Source: Candidatus Obscuribacterales bacterium
GTDB lineage: Bacteria > Cyanobacteriota > Vampirovibrionia > Obscuribacterales > Obscuribacteraceae
DNA length: 64,000 bases
Direction of reading: 5' to 3'
Assembly: GCA_021732085.1 (NCBI GenBank)
Contig: JAKFVQ010000008.1
Location: 124,001 to 188,000 of the forward strand
Made by a program: the position numbers and the translations under genes. Position 1 is the first letter of the stretch. The number at the start of each line of letters is the position of its first letter. Below the pieces are notes generated by a model. It searched no databases. It was not told the origin of the DNA and saw only the letters and a program-made list of their open reading frames with translations. Of the stretch, positions 18,575 to 27,247 are shown piece by piece.

Positions 18575-18728
18575 CGTACGTTGCAAGGGGCTTACCTTGA
18601 GTTCCTGTAAGCTGAGAATTCAATAAGCGATCCGTCATACCCCTAGAGACATATAGTGCGGCTAAAATGCTGCCTCTTAAGAAATTTTGTCCCCGTAAGC
18701 GATGCGGGCATGTTCTAATTAACAATCT

Positions 18729-19862
18729 ATGACTATTGTTCCAAGCTCTATAAACGGCGCGATCGATCCCGATGATGAAAGCGGGATTAAAGCTGCCGAC
18801 CGAAAAACTAAGGCGGGGCCTGCTGGAAGGTCCGAAGTTCTCTCGGCAAAAGAGAACCCATCTGATCGCCGTTCCGATCTAAACCTGCGCCCACAAAGCC
18901 TTAGCGAGTATATTGGTCAGGAGCGAACACGAGCGATGCTCGAGATGTCAATAGCGGCAGCAAAGTCTCGAGCCGAGGCTTTGGACCATATTCTCTTTTA
19001 TGGACCTCCGGGTCTTGGCAAGACATCGCTGGCGAACGTGATTGCCATCGAAATGGAAGCAAAAATTCATCTAAGCTCAGGTCCGGCGCTTGAACGACCA
19101 AGAGACATCATAGGACTGCTTCATCAACTAGAAGAAGGTGATGTCCTTTTCATTGACGAAATTCACCGTCTTAACCGAATAGCTGAAGAGCTGCTATATC
19201 CGGCGATTGAAGATTTTGCAATTGATTTAACAGCAGGCAAAGGGCATGCGACCCGCACAATGAGATTGCCCTTGCCGCGCTTCACTTTGATTGGCGCAAC
19301 CACAAAAGCGGCAATGCTTTCGAACGCATTGCGAGATCGCTTTGGATTTGTGTGCCGCCTGGAGTTTTACAGCCTGCCCGAGCTTGCAAAGATCGTGAAA
19401 CGCACCTCCGGAATATTGAACATAGAAATGGATGGGAAGGGTGTCGAAATTATCGCCGGCAGAGCGCGCGGAACGCCCCGTATTGCTAATCGCTTAGTCC
19501 GATTAGTGCGCGATTACGCCCAATACAAGGGGCACAAGCTTGTAGACGAGGAAGTAGCCAAAGTAGCGCTTGAAACCTATCAGGTCGATATGCAAGGACT
19601 TGATCCAACCGACCGCAGATTGCTGAGTATTTTGATTGAAACATACGGCGGCGGGCCGGTCGGCATCGAGGCGCTGGCAGCAAGCCTGGGCGAAGACTCC
19701 GACACCGTCGAAGATGTGTACGAACCATTTCTTATCCAATGCGGCTTTATCCAACGAACGCCTCGCGGGCGAGTGGCAACAGCTGCAGCATATGGACATT
19801 TAGGAAAAACAGCACCACTAGGACAACTTACGCTTAAGTTGGGCAACGATGCCGAATCATGA
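18729..19862 (+). CDS. ruvB: Holliday junction helicase motor RuvB
   Basis: 377 residues. A 57-residue polar N-terminal extension precedes the canonical start LRPQSLSEYIGQERTRAML. Walker A GPPGLGKTSLANV, Walker B VLFIDEIHRLN, sensor RFTLIGATTKAAMLSNALRDRFG and the C-terminal winged helix (TYGGGPVGIEALAASLGED, IQRTPRGRVAT) are intact. RuvB hexamers drive branch migration of Holliday junctions together with RuvA during recombination repair. No ribosome site is visible before the ATG at 18729, so a start further in is possible. The stop overlaps the next start by four bases (ATGA). Confidence 0.96.
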   Translation: MTIVPSSINGAIDPDDESGIKAADRKTKAGPAGRSEVLSAKENPSDRRSDLNLRPQSLSEYIGQERTRAMLEMSIAAAKSRAEALDHILFYGPPGLGKTSLANVIAIEMEAKIHLSSGPALERPRDIIGLLHQLEEGDVLFIDEIHRLNRIAEELLYPAIEDFAIDLTAGKGHATRTMRLPLPRFTLIGATTKAAMLSNALRDRFGFVCRLEFYSLPELAKIVKRTSGILNIEMDGKGVEIIAGRARGTPRIANRLVRLVRDYAQYKGHKLVDEEVAKVALETYQVDMQGLDPTDRRLLSILIETYGGGPVGIEALAASLGEDSDTVEDVYEPFLIQCGFIQRTPRGRVATAAAYGHLGKTAPLGQLTLKLGNDAES

Positions 19863-21262
19863 CTGCAATCAAAAGTAGCGAGCACTCACGAAAGCGACTG
19901 CTAATCACCATTTTAATATCCGCTGCAGCAAACATAACAATGTTTGGAATTTTTGCCGCACCAGTTCTTGCACAAGAAACAGCAGAATTGAAAAACGCAA
20001 GTAAAAAAAATGGAACTGGCGCCGTTATCGTTCGACAGGCACCGCCCCCCACACAGGACCCATCTGCAGATCCCATTCAAGTTGGTACAGCACAAGCGGA
20101 GGGGATCAAAGAAGACTTTGTTGTGGGGAAAGTAAAATCCGTTGGTGAATCAAAAGTCAACAAAGAACTTTTGGACAAAACAGGGATGGTGACCAGAAGC
20201 CAACTTGCAGAGATTGAGCTGCAGGAAGGTCCTGAAAAGGGTGCCACTGTCACAGTCGAAAACTCACTGGGCGATAACCCTTCCTTTAATATCAATCTTG
20301 CCCCGGGCAAAGAAGTGATACTGTCTGTAGTATCAGAGCAGAACAAGCCTAAAGAATACAATATCGCTGACTACCATCGAGCACCGGCATTAATGCTGCT
20401 CGCCGGTATATTCCTGACGGTCTACCTCGTTTTTGGAGGCAGAAGCGGTCTTAAGTCGTTACTTGGATTAGTCATCGCAATATGTTTGATTGGGTTAGTA
20501 TTGCTGCCGTTGAGCCTGCGCGGATTCAACCCGCTAATCAGCTCAGCCCTCATCTGTTTTGCGGCAGCCTGCGCAACAATTTTTTCAATTGCTGGGTTCA
20601 GCAAGAAATCCTTATCGGCATTCCTGGGCACCATCGGCGGAGTCATAATCGCAGGACTTGCGGCTTATCTTGTAATAGATGCCGCGCCATTGACCGGGTT
20701 ATCTTCAGAAGAAGCGCAAATTCTACGCGCCTCTATGCCGAAGCAACCTCTTTCCTTTTTCTCCGGACTACTTGCCGCATCAATGTTGATTGGCGCCCTT
20801 GGCGTGATTATGGACGTTGCGATTTCGATAGCATCGGCGGTGCAAGAGCTAAGTCAGACAGATCGCTCGCTGAGCCCAAAGCAACTTTACGAAAAAGGAA
20901 TGAACGTCGGAAGAGACATAATGGGAAGCATGACTTCCACGCTCGTGCTGGCATATTCAGGAGGCGCCCTACCTCTTTTGCTGTTGATGTCTTCGATGCC
21001 TTCTATGAAATTGATCAACTTGGACCTGGTCGCCAGCGAGATCGCATCTGCGCTTGCTGGCAGTTTGGGCCTGGTTCTGACCATTCCGCTGACGGCGCTG
21101 GCTTCGTCAAAGTTGATGGGTTTCGGTGCGACTCGGGAGCTGCCAAATTCAAAAAATGTTTTTGCTCAGCTCGACGAAGCTAGCAAGCTAAACGAGGAAG
21201 CCAATATAGCGGCGACTTCCTCGACCTCAAATACATCCTCCACAAAAGGCGGGGAGGCTTAG
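19859..21262 (+). CDS. YibE/F family membrane protein
   Basis: 467 residues. A signal-like N-terminal segment (about 13-38, ending APVLAQ) leads to a beta-rich domain (VGKVKSVGESKV, VTVENSLGDNP, GKEVILSV) and then about seven membrane segments from residue 180. The membrane part has GGVIIAGLAAYLVID, SMLIGALGVIMDVAISIASA and MNVGRDIMGSMTSTLVLAYSGG, the hallmark of the YibE/F family (PF07907 as I recall it). Its role is unknown; it is thought to be a transporter or channel. It overlaps ruvB by four bases and stands two bases before cdsA, so the three genes form an operon. Confidence 0.82.
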   Translation: MTAIKSSEHSRKRLLITILISAAANITMFGIFAAPVLAQETAELKNASKKNGTGAVIVRQAPPPTQDPSADPIQVGTAQAEGIKEDFVVGKVKSVGESKVNKELLDKTGMVTRSQLAEIELQEGPEKGATVTVENSLGDNPSFNINLAPGKEVILSVVSEQNKPKEYNIADYHRAPALMLLAGIFLTVYLVFGGRSGLKSLLGLVIAICLIGLVLLPLSLRGFNPLISSALICFAAACATIFSIAGFSKKSLSAFLGTIGGVIIAGLAAYLVIDAAPLTGLSSEEAQILRASMPKQPLSFFSGLLAASMLIGALGVIMDVAISIASAVQELSQTDRSLSPKQLYEKGMNVGRDIMGSMTSTLVLAYSGGALPLLLLMSSMPSMKLINLDLVASEIASALAGSLGLVLTIPLTALASSKLMGFGATRELPNSKNVFAQLDEASKLNEEANIAATSSTSNTSSTKGGEA

Positions 21263-21264
21263 CA

Positions 21265-22161
21265 ATGCAAAGAGTTATCTATGGATTTTTACTCTTCGGA
21301 ATCGCACTTGCAGGGCTGGCAGCCGGCGGTGCTATCTGGGCTTTAACCCTGGGTGCAGCTTGCTACATAGGCGGAACTGAATTCATCACGATGACGCAAG
21401 CAAAAGGAATGAAGCCTTCGCCTCGCATTATTCGAAACATGATTATCGCATTTTTTGCACTTGCCGCTTTACCAGGCATCCCTGGACTCAACATCCCTCA
21501 CGATTTTCCTATCCAACATTTTCCGCTCTTGCTAACAATTGGAGTATGTTTGTCATTCTTCCGATTGCTATTCAGAAATGAGAATCCGCCTGCCACCATC
21601 GCGGACATTGCCACGACAATATTGGGATTTATTTACGTGGGCTGGCTACCCAGCCACTTGATTTTGCTTCGCGATCTGGCGCCTGCCGGTGCCAAACTTC
21701 TAGCCAACCCACTGCAACAACCAGGCTTGGCTTATGTCTGGGCAAGTTTGTTTGTAATCTGGTCTACCGATGTCTTTGCCTATTATGCCGGCAAGAAATT
21801 CGGCAAGACCCTATTGTATCCACAGGTTAGTCCAAAGAAAACGATTGAAGGTGCATTTGGTGGGCTAGTTGCATCTATTTTTATGGCTCTCCTGGTAGTG
21901 TGGTGCGCAGACAATTACGTTTTCCCGAACGCTCCATTTCAGAATAAATTGTGGCAGGCACCACTACTTGGATTTTTCGTTTCAATTGGGGCGCAACTGG
22001 GCGATCTCTGCGAATCACTGCTTAAGCGCGATGCCGGAATGAAAGATTCAGGCAACTTGATCCCGGGACACGGCGGAATGCTGGATCGCGGCGATGGACT
22101 TATATTCGGCGGAGCTATCAGCTACTACTGGATATGCATCGTCGTTTTAGGAATTCTGTGA
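21265..22161 (+). CDS. cdsA: Phosphatidate cytidylyltransferase CdsA
   Basis: 298 residues, about eight membrane helices. The signature near the C-terminus reads SLLKRDAGMKDSG, then GHGGMLDRGDGL, matching SxxKRxxxxKDxGxxxPGHGGxxDRxD. Also typical are TDVFAYYAGKKFG and PKKTIEGAFGG. CdsA makes CDP-diacylglycerol from phosphatidic acid and CTP in the inner membrane, the branch point for phosphatidylglycerol and related lipids. Third gene of the ruvB-yibE/F-cdsA set, an unusual grouping. Confidence 0.94.
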   Translation: MQRVIYGFLLFGIALAGLAAGGAIWALTLGAACYIGGTEFITMTQAKGMKPSPRIIRNMIIAFFALAALPGIPGLNIPHDFPIQHFPLLLTIGVCLSFFRLLFRNENPPATIADIATTILGFIYVGWLPSHLILLRDLAPAGAKLLANPLQQPGLAYVWASLFVIWSTDVFAYYAGKKFGKTLLYPQVSPKKTIEGAFGGLVASIFMALLVVWCADNYVFPNAPFQNKLWQAPLLGFFVSIGAQLGDLCESLLKRDAGMKDSGNLIPGHGGMLDRGDGLIFGGAISYYWICIVVLGIL

Positions 22162-22330
22162 CATAGACCAAACAGGATCAAAGCAAATCCTGCACTGGAT
22201 TTACGCACAGCAACGCCCAAGCTGCTATTTTTGGGGGTGCGATAAAAGCTGCCCGGTTTTGGGTATGTCATGTCTTGTGTGAATTGTGCCTCTTGTGCCG
22301 ATTTAAGCAAATTCCTCGGGGATAGCTGTT

Positions 22331-23791
22331 ATGCCGAAAGTTTTAGTGGTAGAGGACTCCGATGACGTCCGCGAGAATGTGGTTCGTCTATTGCAACTCG
22401 ACAAATATGATGTCGATGAGGCAGGATTTGGCCAAGATGCCATCAAGTTGCTGAGTAGCAACGAATATGACGTCCTTATCTTGGACTGGGAACTGCCCGA
22501 CATGTCTGGGGTGCAAATCTGCTCCCATTACAGAGAACAAGGTGGCTTGGCTCCAGTAATGATGCTTACCGGAAAATCCTCCATTGCCGATAAAGAGATC
22601 GGCTTGAACATCGGTGCCGATGATTACTTGACTAAACCCTTTGAAGCAAGAGAACTTCTTGCTCGCGTCAAAGCTTTGTTGCGTCGCGCGGCAATGCCGA
22701 AGCCAATTAAGGCAGAGGCGGCTATCTTACGTGAACTGGGACAAGGCGGAAACCTGGTTGGCAAAGTCCTTTGCGGCAAGTATGAAATCGTTGAAGTGAT
22801 CGGAGAGGGCGGCATGGGCGCCGTCTATAAAGCAAAACACAAGAACCTGGGACATTTCGTCGCAGCCAAAATCATCAAGAAAGACCAGATGCTTGAAGAA
22901 CGCAACAGAAAGCGCTTCGAGCAAGAAGCCAAAATTATGGCCTTGTGCAAACATCGAAATCTCGTCATGGTTTACGACCACGGTCACAATGATGATGGCT
23001 GCCCATACATTGTTATGGAATATTTGGAAGGCCAGAACTTAGGCAGCATTATTGCCGATAGACATAGCCTTGACTATGAGGAAGCGCTTCCTATTTTCAT
23101 GCAAATTTGTGATGCATTGCAGCACGCACATCAAAATGGCTTGATTCACAGAGATCTCAAGCCAGGCAATGTCATGCTTATGGAAGACGCCGAAGGAATG
23201 ACAGTCAAAGTACTCGATATGGGATTGGCAAAGATCATGCCATCAGGCGATAACGCCGGGCAACATCTTACCCAAACTGGCGAAATCTTCGGAAGCCCCC
23301 TATACATGAGTCCAGAACAAGGACTTGGTAATGCATTGGATCATCGCTCCGATATTTACTCGATGGGCTGCCTGATGTACGAGGTTCTGACTGGAACTGC
23401 GCCTTTTAGAGGCGACAACTTCATTCAGACAGTGTTCGCACACATCAATTCTCCAGCTGAGCCGTTTGCAAAAGTGGCACCGAATGCCAGAATCAAACCA
23501 TCTGTCGAGAGAGCTGTACTGTCTTGCTTGGCAAAAGACCCAAGCAAGCGACCACAAAGCATGAGCGATCTCAGAGACGCATTGGTCGAAGCTATGGTCG
23601 CACCAGATGTGGTGCCAGACGAAGCGCCGACCAGTGGTCAACAGATCCGTCCAAACGTTGCGCCATCAAACTCGCTAGTCAATTCAGGACGGCAATCAGT
23701 CTCCAACTTGCTGAAACGCATGTCCGGATTGTTCTCGAAGCCGGAAGCAAAGCAAGATTCAAACCCACCTGTAGGCAGCGGCAAGCGCTAG
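22331..23791 (+). CDS. Receiver-Ser/Thr protein kinase fusion
   Basis: 486 residues. Residues 1-120 are a complete receiver domain: VLVVEDSDD, phospho-site Asp in DVLILDWELPDMSG, LTGKSS, YLTKPFEARELL. A short linker leads to a Hanks-type kinase from about residue 150: glycine loop IGEGGMGAVYKA, AAKIIKK (catalytic Lys), HRDLKPGNVML, DMGLAKI and GSPLYMSPEQGLG. The protein thus joins a two-component input with Ser/Thr phosphorylation. An upstream histidine kinase could switch the kinase through the receiver. No membrane helix or PASTA domain; the C-terminal 60 residues are polar. Free-standing about 170 bases after cdsA. Substrates are unknown. Confidence 0.92.
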   Translation: MPKVLVVEDSDDVRENVVRLLQLDKYDVDEAGFGQDAIKLLSSNEYDVLILDWELPDMSGVQICSHYREQGGLAPVMMLTGKSSIADKEIGLNIGADDYLTKPFEARELLARVKALLRRAAMPKPIKAEAAILRELGQGGNLVGKVLCGKYEIVEVIGEGGMGAVYKAKHKNLGHFVAAKIIKKDQMLEERNRKRFEQEAKIMALCKHRNLVMVYDHGHNDDGCPYIVMEYLEGQNLGSIIADRHSLDYEEALPIFMQICDALQHAHQNGLIHRDLKPGNVMLMEDAEGMTVKVLDMGLAKIMPSGDNAGQHLTQTGEIFGSPLYMSPEQGLGNALDHRSDIYSMGCLMYEVLTGTAPFRGDNFIQTVFAHINSPAEPFAKVAPNARIKPSVERAVLSCLAKDPSKRPQSMSDLRDALVEAMVAPDVVPDEAPTSGQQIRPNVAPSNSLVNSGRQSVSNLLKRMSGLFSKPEAKQDSNPPVGSGKR

Positions 23792-23844
23792 AAGTAGAAG
23801 TAAAAGCAATAGCTAGATGCAGCAGGAGACCTATTGGACCAGCT

Positions 23845-24204
23845 CTATTTCTGGCGGTCGTTTATCGTGCAACCTTTCATAGGGTTGTGAACGTATAGTG
23901 TGTCATAGTTGTATCGCGGCATGCCACCATAACCGAACGACCAATCCTTGTACCTTGAGAATTCAAGCCTAGTCACAGTGTTGGAGTACTGGCTAAAGTC
24001 AAAACTAGCCTTAACTTCCTTATCGTCGACGTTCTTTGCCTTCTCCTCAAGCGCTTTACCGGTGCTAAGCCGTTGCTCGCAAGATAGCGACATCCACTCA
24101 TCAGCAAGCTTCTGCTGCAACTCAAACTTTGCCATATTAGACGGCGAATCCATTTGTTGCTTCGCGTCTTGAATGAATTTGTCCGCTCTTTCAAAATCGT
24201 TCAT
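23845..24204 (-). CDS. Hypothetical protein, helical N-terminus
   Basis: 119 residues from the ATG at 24204, chosen because GGAG stands seven bases upstream; an open frame extends nine codons further. The first 70 residues are helical and charged (FERADKFIQDAKQQMDSP, KALEEKAKNVDDKEVKASFD). The tail is Tyr/Gly-rich with YKDWSFGYGGMPRYNYDTLY. No known domain. It is convergent with the receiver-kinase gene, and the gene upstream on the same strand is also of unknown function. Confidence 0.55.
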   Translation of the reverse strand: MNDFERADKFIQDAKQQMDSPSNMAKFELQQKLADEWMSLSCEQRLSTGKALEEKAKNVDDKEVKASFDFSQYSNTVTRLEFSRYKDWSFGYGGMPRYNYDTLYVHNPMKGCTINDRQK

Positions 24205-24340
24205 ACAGCCACTCCAATTGCTTTCTCGCACACTCTAAAGTTCAAGTCGAGCTCAACCAATGGGGGAATCACGAGAGAAACAAAACATGCGGGGATTAAC
24301 AGTGCAGCACTGATAATTCTCACCTTCGGTATCAATGGTA

Positions 24341-24910
24341 CTAGAAGCCTTGCGCCGCTTCCATTTGCTTCTTCCATACTTCATTAGCAAGCGCGGCAGC
24401 AGCACGCGCGGTTTCTTGAAGCACCTGCGACATCCCATTGATTATTTCGCTAAATATTGCCATAAGAAACTGGAAGATTGAACCAAGAATTCCCATTGGT
24501 CCAGAAGAAATAGCCGCTGTCAGCATTTCACCCATCTTTGAAAACATTTCGCCGACAGCCTTGCCCATATCCAGCCCGCCATCCAGACCTTTCTCAGTCG
24601 TAGAAGCCGCATCAGCTTGGTGCAAAGTCTCAACTGTACCACCGGGAGAGGCCAACTCCACGCCGGGCGCGTTCATCCCTTCCATGTGAAGCGTTTGAAC
24701 ATTCTCCATACCTTGAGGCATTGAAGAATCGAACAATTCGATCGAAGGAAGGGTCCCGTTAAGCTCAACGGGCTGGGGACCGTACATTACGCCGATAGCC
24801 TCTTTCAAATCGGGCAGAGTCTGGTTTCCCAGAAGAGAGTCCATGACTCTATCTCCCACCTTATTGAACGCATCCATAAGGACACCGGCGTCCTTAGTAG
24901 AGTTCGGCAT
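24341..24910 (-). CDS. Hypothetical protein with hydrophobic C-terminal helix
   Basis: About 189 residues from the ATG at 24910 (a GTG directly before it is an alternative). The N-terminus reads VMDSLLGNQTLPDLKEAIGV. A middle part is Gly/Met/Asp-rich, and a Gly/Ile/Phe-rich hydrophobic segment near residues 138-162 (MGILGSIFQFLMAIFSEIIN) could insert in a membrane. It is followed by an Ala-rich helix. No family recognised. The LLGNQxLP phrase also occurs in the short frame at 55521-55754. Confidence 0.55.
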   Translation of the reverse strand: MPNSTKDAGVLMDAFNKVGDRVMDSLLGNQTLPDLKEAIGVMYGPQPVELNGTLPSIELFDSSMPQGMENVQTLHMEGMNAPGVELASPGGTVETLHQADAASTTEKGLDGGLDMGKAVGEMFSKMGEMLTAAISSGPMGILGSIFQFLMAIFSEIINGMSQVLQETARAAAALANEVWKKQMEAAQGF

Positions 24911-25088
24911 CACGGCTTCGCCGAGCTGCTGCCATCCTTCTCCTTCGTCCTGCGTAAAAATAGTAAGTGTCTCTCCCTGACCCCCTTACTCTAGGCGTGC
25001 AGGCAGAACTTGTCAATGCAGCAAAACACAGTGCTGGCAATCTTTTCAAGCGTTTCTCGTACACAGTTTAGTGTACGTAGCGGATTTT

Positions 25089-25412
25089 TTAGCTTGCTTC
25101 AACCGCAGATGTTTCTATTCGAACATTCAACCATTTGCTGATCGCAAGAAAAATGGCGGCAATATTATTCATGCTCGGGTTGCCGCTTTCAGATAGCATG
25201 CGGTGCAAGCTTTTGGCTGGTATCTCCGTATGGTTGGAAAGTGTTTCAAAACCAATTGTCGCATTGACCAAGTCACGCAAAATCATACGAGAAGTTTCTG
25301 GATCTCCGTTTAAACTTAAATAACTCGCCTCATCAAGCAACGCTCTTGCATATGCGGGATCTCTATTAAATCGCGCAATAACCGTATCCTTGAAGTCTTT
25401 TGTCAATGCCAT
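25089..25412 (-). CDS. Antitoxin of the HI1420/HigA-like family
   Basis: 107 residues from MALTKDFKDTVIARFNRDP, the typical opening of the probable addiction-module antidote family (HI1420 type). ETSRMILRDLVNATIGFETL leads into a helix-turn-helix with IPAKSLHRMLSESGNPSM, then a short dimerisation tail. Such antitoxins bind and neutralise a RelE-fold toxin and repress their own operon. The ATG at 25412 comes five bases after the stop of the ancestral toxin frame. A GTG at 25421 overlaps that stop. The antitoxin looks intact although the toxin is broken. Confidence 0.8.
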   Translation of the reverse strand: MALTKDFKDTVIARFNRDPAYARALLDEASYLSLNGDPETSRMILRDLVNATIGFETLSNHTEIPAKSLHRMLSESGNPSMNNIAAIFLAISKWLNVRIETSAVEAS

Positions 25413-25417
25413 CGTTG

Positions 25418-25733
25418 TCACCGATCTTTCTTTTCTTTCCTGATCTTATACTCAGCGTGCAATAGCTTCGCTTGTTCGACGTCTGCAGATTGCCGTCTTT
25501 TGGTTCCGCCTCCAAAGAGAATTATTAGGTCTGAGCCAGGTAAATACGGTATCCTGGGCCCCAATCAATTTTGTATTCTCCAATGCCATCGAACCATTGA
25601 TAGCAGATACCAAACCTCTTTCCATTCTCAACTTAGCTGTCGTCACTTTTGCTGCCGCACTGGGATCGAGTGAATCGAACCACTCAGCGTATGGGCTGGA
25701 CCCATCTTCTTTTAAGTACTCTTGTACCTTCAT
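25418..25733 (-). pseudogene. Frameshifted RelE/HigB-type toxin (HI1419-like)
   Basis: The start MKVQEYLKEDGSSPYAEWFD is the usual N-terminus of this toxin family, but the open frame then goes astray. A second frame continues with WFDGIGEYKIDWGPGYRIYL, and a third with LIILFGGGTKRRQSADVEQA up to a TGA at 25418-25420. Together these give a full-length toxin of about 100 residues. The first break is consistent with loss of one base between the codons for SAI and WFDG. The second lies just after YLAQ, where the usual Asp-Gly-Asp-Lys codons are missing. The active mRNA interferase is therefore lost, assuming the sequence is correct. Confidence 0.82.
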
Positions 25734-25774
25734 TATTCCACAGTAACATATATGTTACTATCATGCAAGCTAGA

Positions 25775-27247
25775 CTAGGCGGCGGATCTTGAGACTGGTT
25801 TTGGGAGTTTCAGGCGTATCCAGAAACAGGAGCCGCCAAGCTCGCGAGCGCTGTATCCAATTTCTCCGCCGTGCGCGAGGATAATTTTCTTGGCGATGGG
25901 CAAGCCCATGCCTTTTAATAAACCTGAAGAGCTACTACGAAAGCGTTCGAATATTTGATCGCGCAACTCAGCAGGCAGCCCGTCACCGGCATCAAGAATT
26001 TGAATCTCAACGGTTGACTGAGATTCAATTAGTTTGATTTCTATTGCGCCTCCATTCTTGGATGCAGTAATGGCATTATGCATGAGATTCCCGATTGCTT
26101 GCCGCATCCTCTCGGGATCAACATCGAGCTCAGCCATTGATTCTGGTACTTCAACAACAATTTGCTTCTGTGTGATATCTGCATTCAATTGTTTTACTAC
26201 ATCCTCAATCAAAGACTCGATATACACCGCCTTTGGTGACATCTCCAATTTTCCGGCTTCCAGTTTTTCCAAATCCAAGAGATCGTTGATCAACTTCAAA
26301 AGCTGTTTCAACTTCACTTCGGAATCGGCAACGCGACTTTGCGAATCCCCGCTAAGCTCGCCAGCCATGCCCATCCCCATGAGTTCGAAGGTGAGGTTTA
26401 CAGCAGCTAGAGGAGTGCGTAACTCATGACTTACCATTGCAAGAAATGCCTGGCGTTCGTTTTGAGCGGCGTCAATTGCATCAGCCATATCATGCAACTC
26501 ACCATCGAGCTTGGAGATTTCATCGCCGCCTTGCATGCGCTCATGCATTTTTTCCTTCCGACTTATCAGGCGTGTATTATCAACGAGCAGCAACAAGCGG
26601 CTTACCACGCTCCTCCAGAGGAATGTAGAGAGCGCAAGCACAAGAAGAATATTTCCAACACAACCGGCTGCGACGATTGCTCTGATCTGCTGACGCCTCT
26701 TCGAATGCTGCTCCGGGAAAGTTTTGAGCGTATCTTCTTGCTCTTTGATTAGATTGACCGCACTATGCTCCCAGTCCCATCGATACTCGCGGATTTTGGC
26801 GTAAAAGCCTTGTGCGTATGTGAAGGCTTCGCTCTTTTCCATAGTCACAACTTTCTCTTTGACTTTGTTGATCAAGCGAAACAATTTGCTCTGCAATTCT
26901 GCCAGCCCATCTATTTGCTTCTTCATGTCGGCCGAACTGACGTGCTTCTGGAGCCATTTCGCGATGGACTTCATTTCCTTTTCGTTCTCCAAGGATTTGC
27001 GCTCAAGTTCGGGATCGCGATTCATCACCCAGCTTTCCATCATGTGCTCATAGTCATTCAAAAGAAAAACGAGTCTCTGACTTTTCTTCAAAATTTCCTT
27101 CAGCGACTTTTCTTGCCTCACCTCGGCTTTCGTCTCATTAAGCTGATAAACGAGCGTTCCAACAAAGACTGCCTCGCCCAGCAACAAGAACGCTACAACA
27201 AGTAAGCATTGCCATTTCAAACTCAGCTTGTAGAACGCAGGGAGCAT
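25775..27247 (-). CDS. Membrane sensor histidine kinase, complete
   Basis: 490 residues: membrane helix (about 10-30), a helical extracytoplasmic sensor of about 160 residues, second helix (about 192-212), a HAMP-like linker, then HisKA with FLAMVSHELRTPLAAVNLTF (His274) and an ATPase domain with NLMHNAITASKNGG (N box), DAGDGLP (G1) and GMGLPIAKKI (G2, a slight variant). It should autophosphorylate and pass phosphate to an unknown response regulator; none is adjacent. Its start overlaps the stop of the upstream paralogous kinase as TAATG, so the two are made together. Confidence 0.9.
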   Translation of the reverse strand: MLPAFYKLSLKWQCLLVVAFLLLGEAVFVGTLVYQLNETKAEVRQEKSLKEILKKSQRLVFLLNDYEHMMESWVMNRDPELERKSLENEKEMKSIAKWLQKHVSSADMKKQIDGLAELQSKLFRLINKVKEKVVTMEKSEAFTYAQGFYAKIREYRWDWEHSAVNLIKEQEDTLKTFPEQHSKRRQQIRAIVAAGCVGNILLVLALSTFLWRSVVSRLLLLVDNTRLISRKEKMHERMQGGDEISKLDGELHDMADAIDAAQNERQAFLAMVSHELRTPLAAVNLTFELMGMGMAGELSGDSQSRVADSEVKLKQLLKLINDLLDLEKLEAGKLEMSPKAVYIESLIEDVVKQLNADITQKQIVVEVPESMAELDVDPERMRQAIGNLMHNAITASKNGGAIEIKLIESQSTVEIQILDAGDGLPAELRDQIFERFRSSSSGLLKGMGLPIAKKIILAHGGEIGYSARELGGSCFWIRLKLPKPVSRSAA

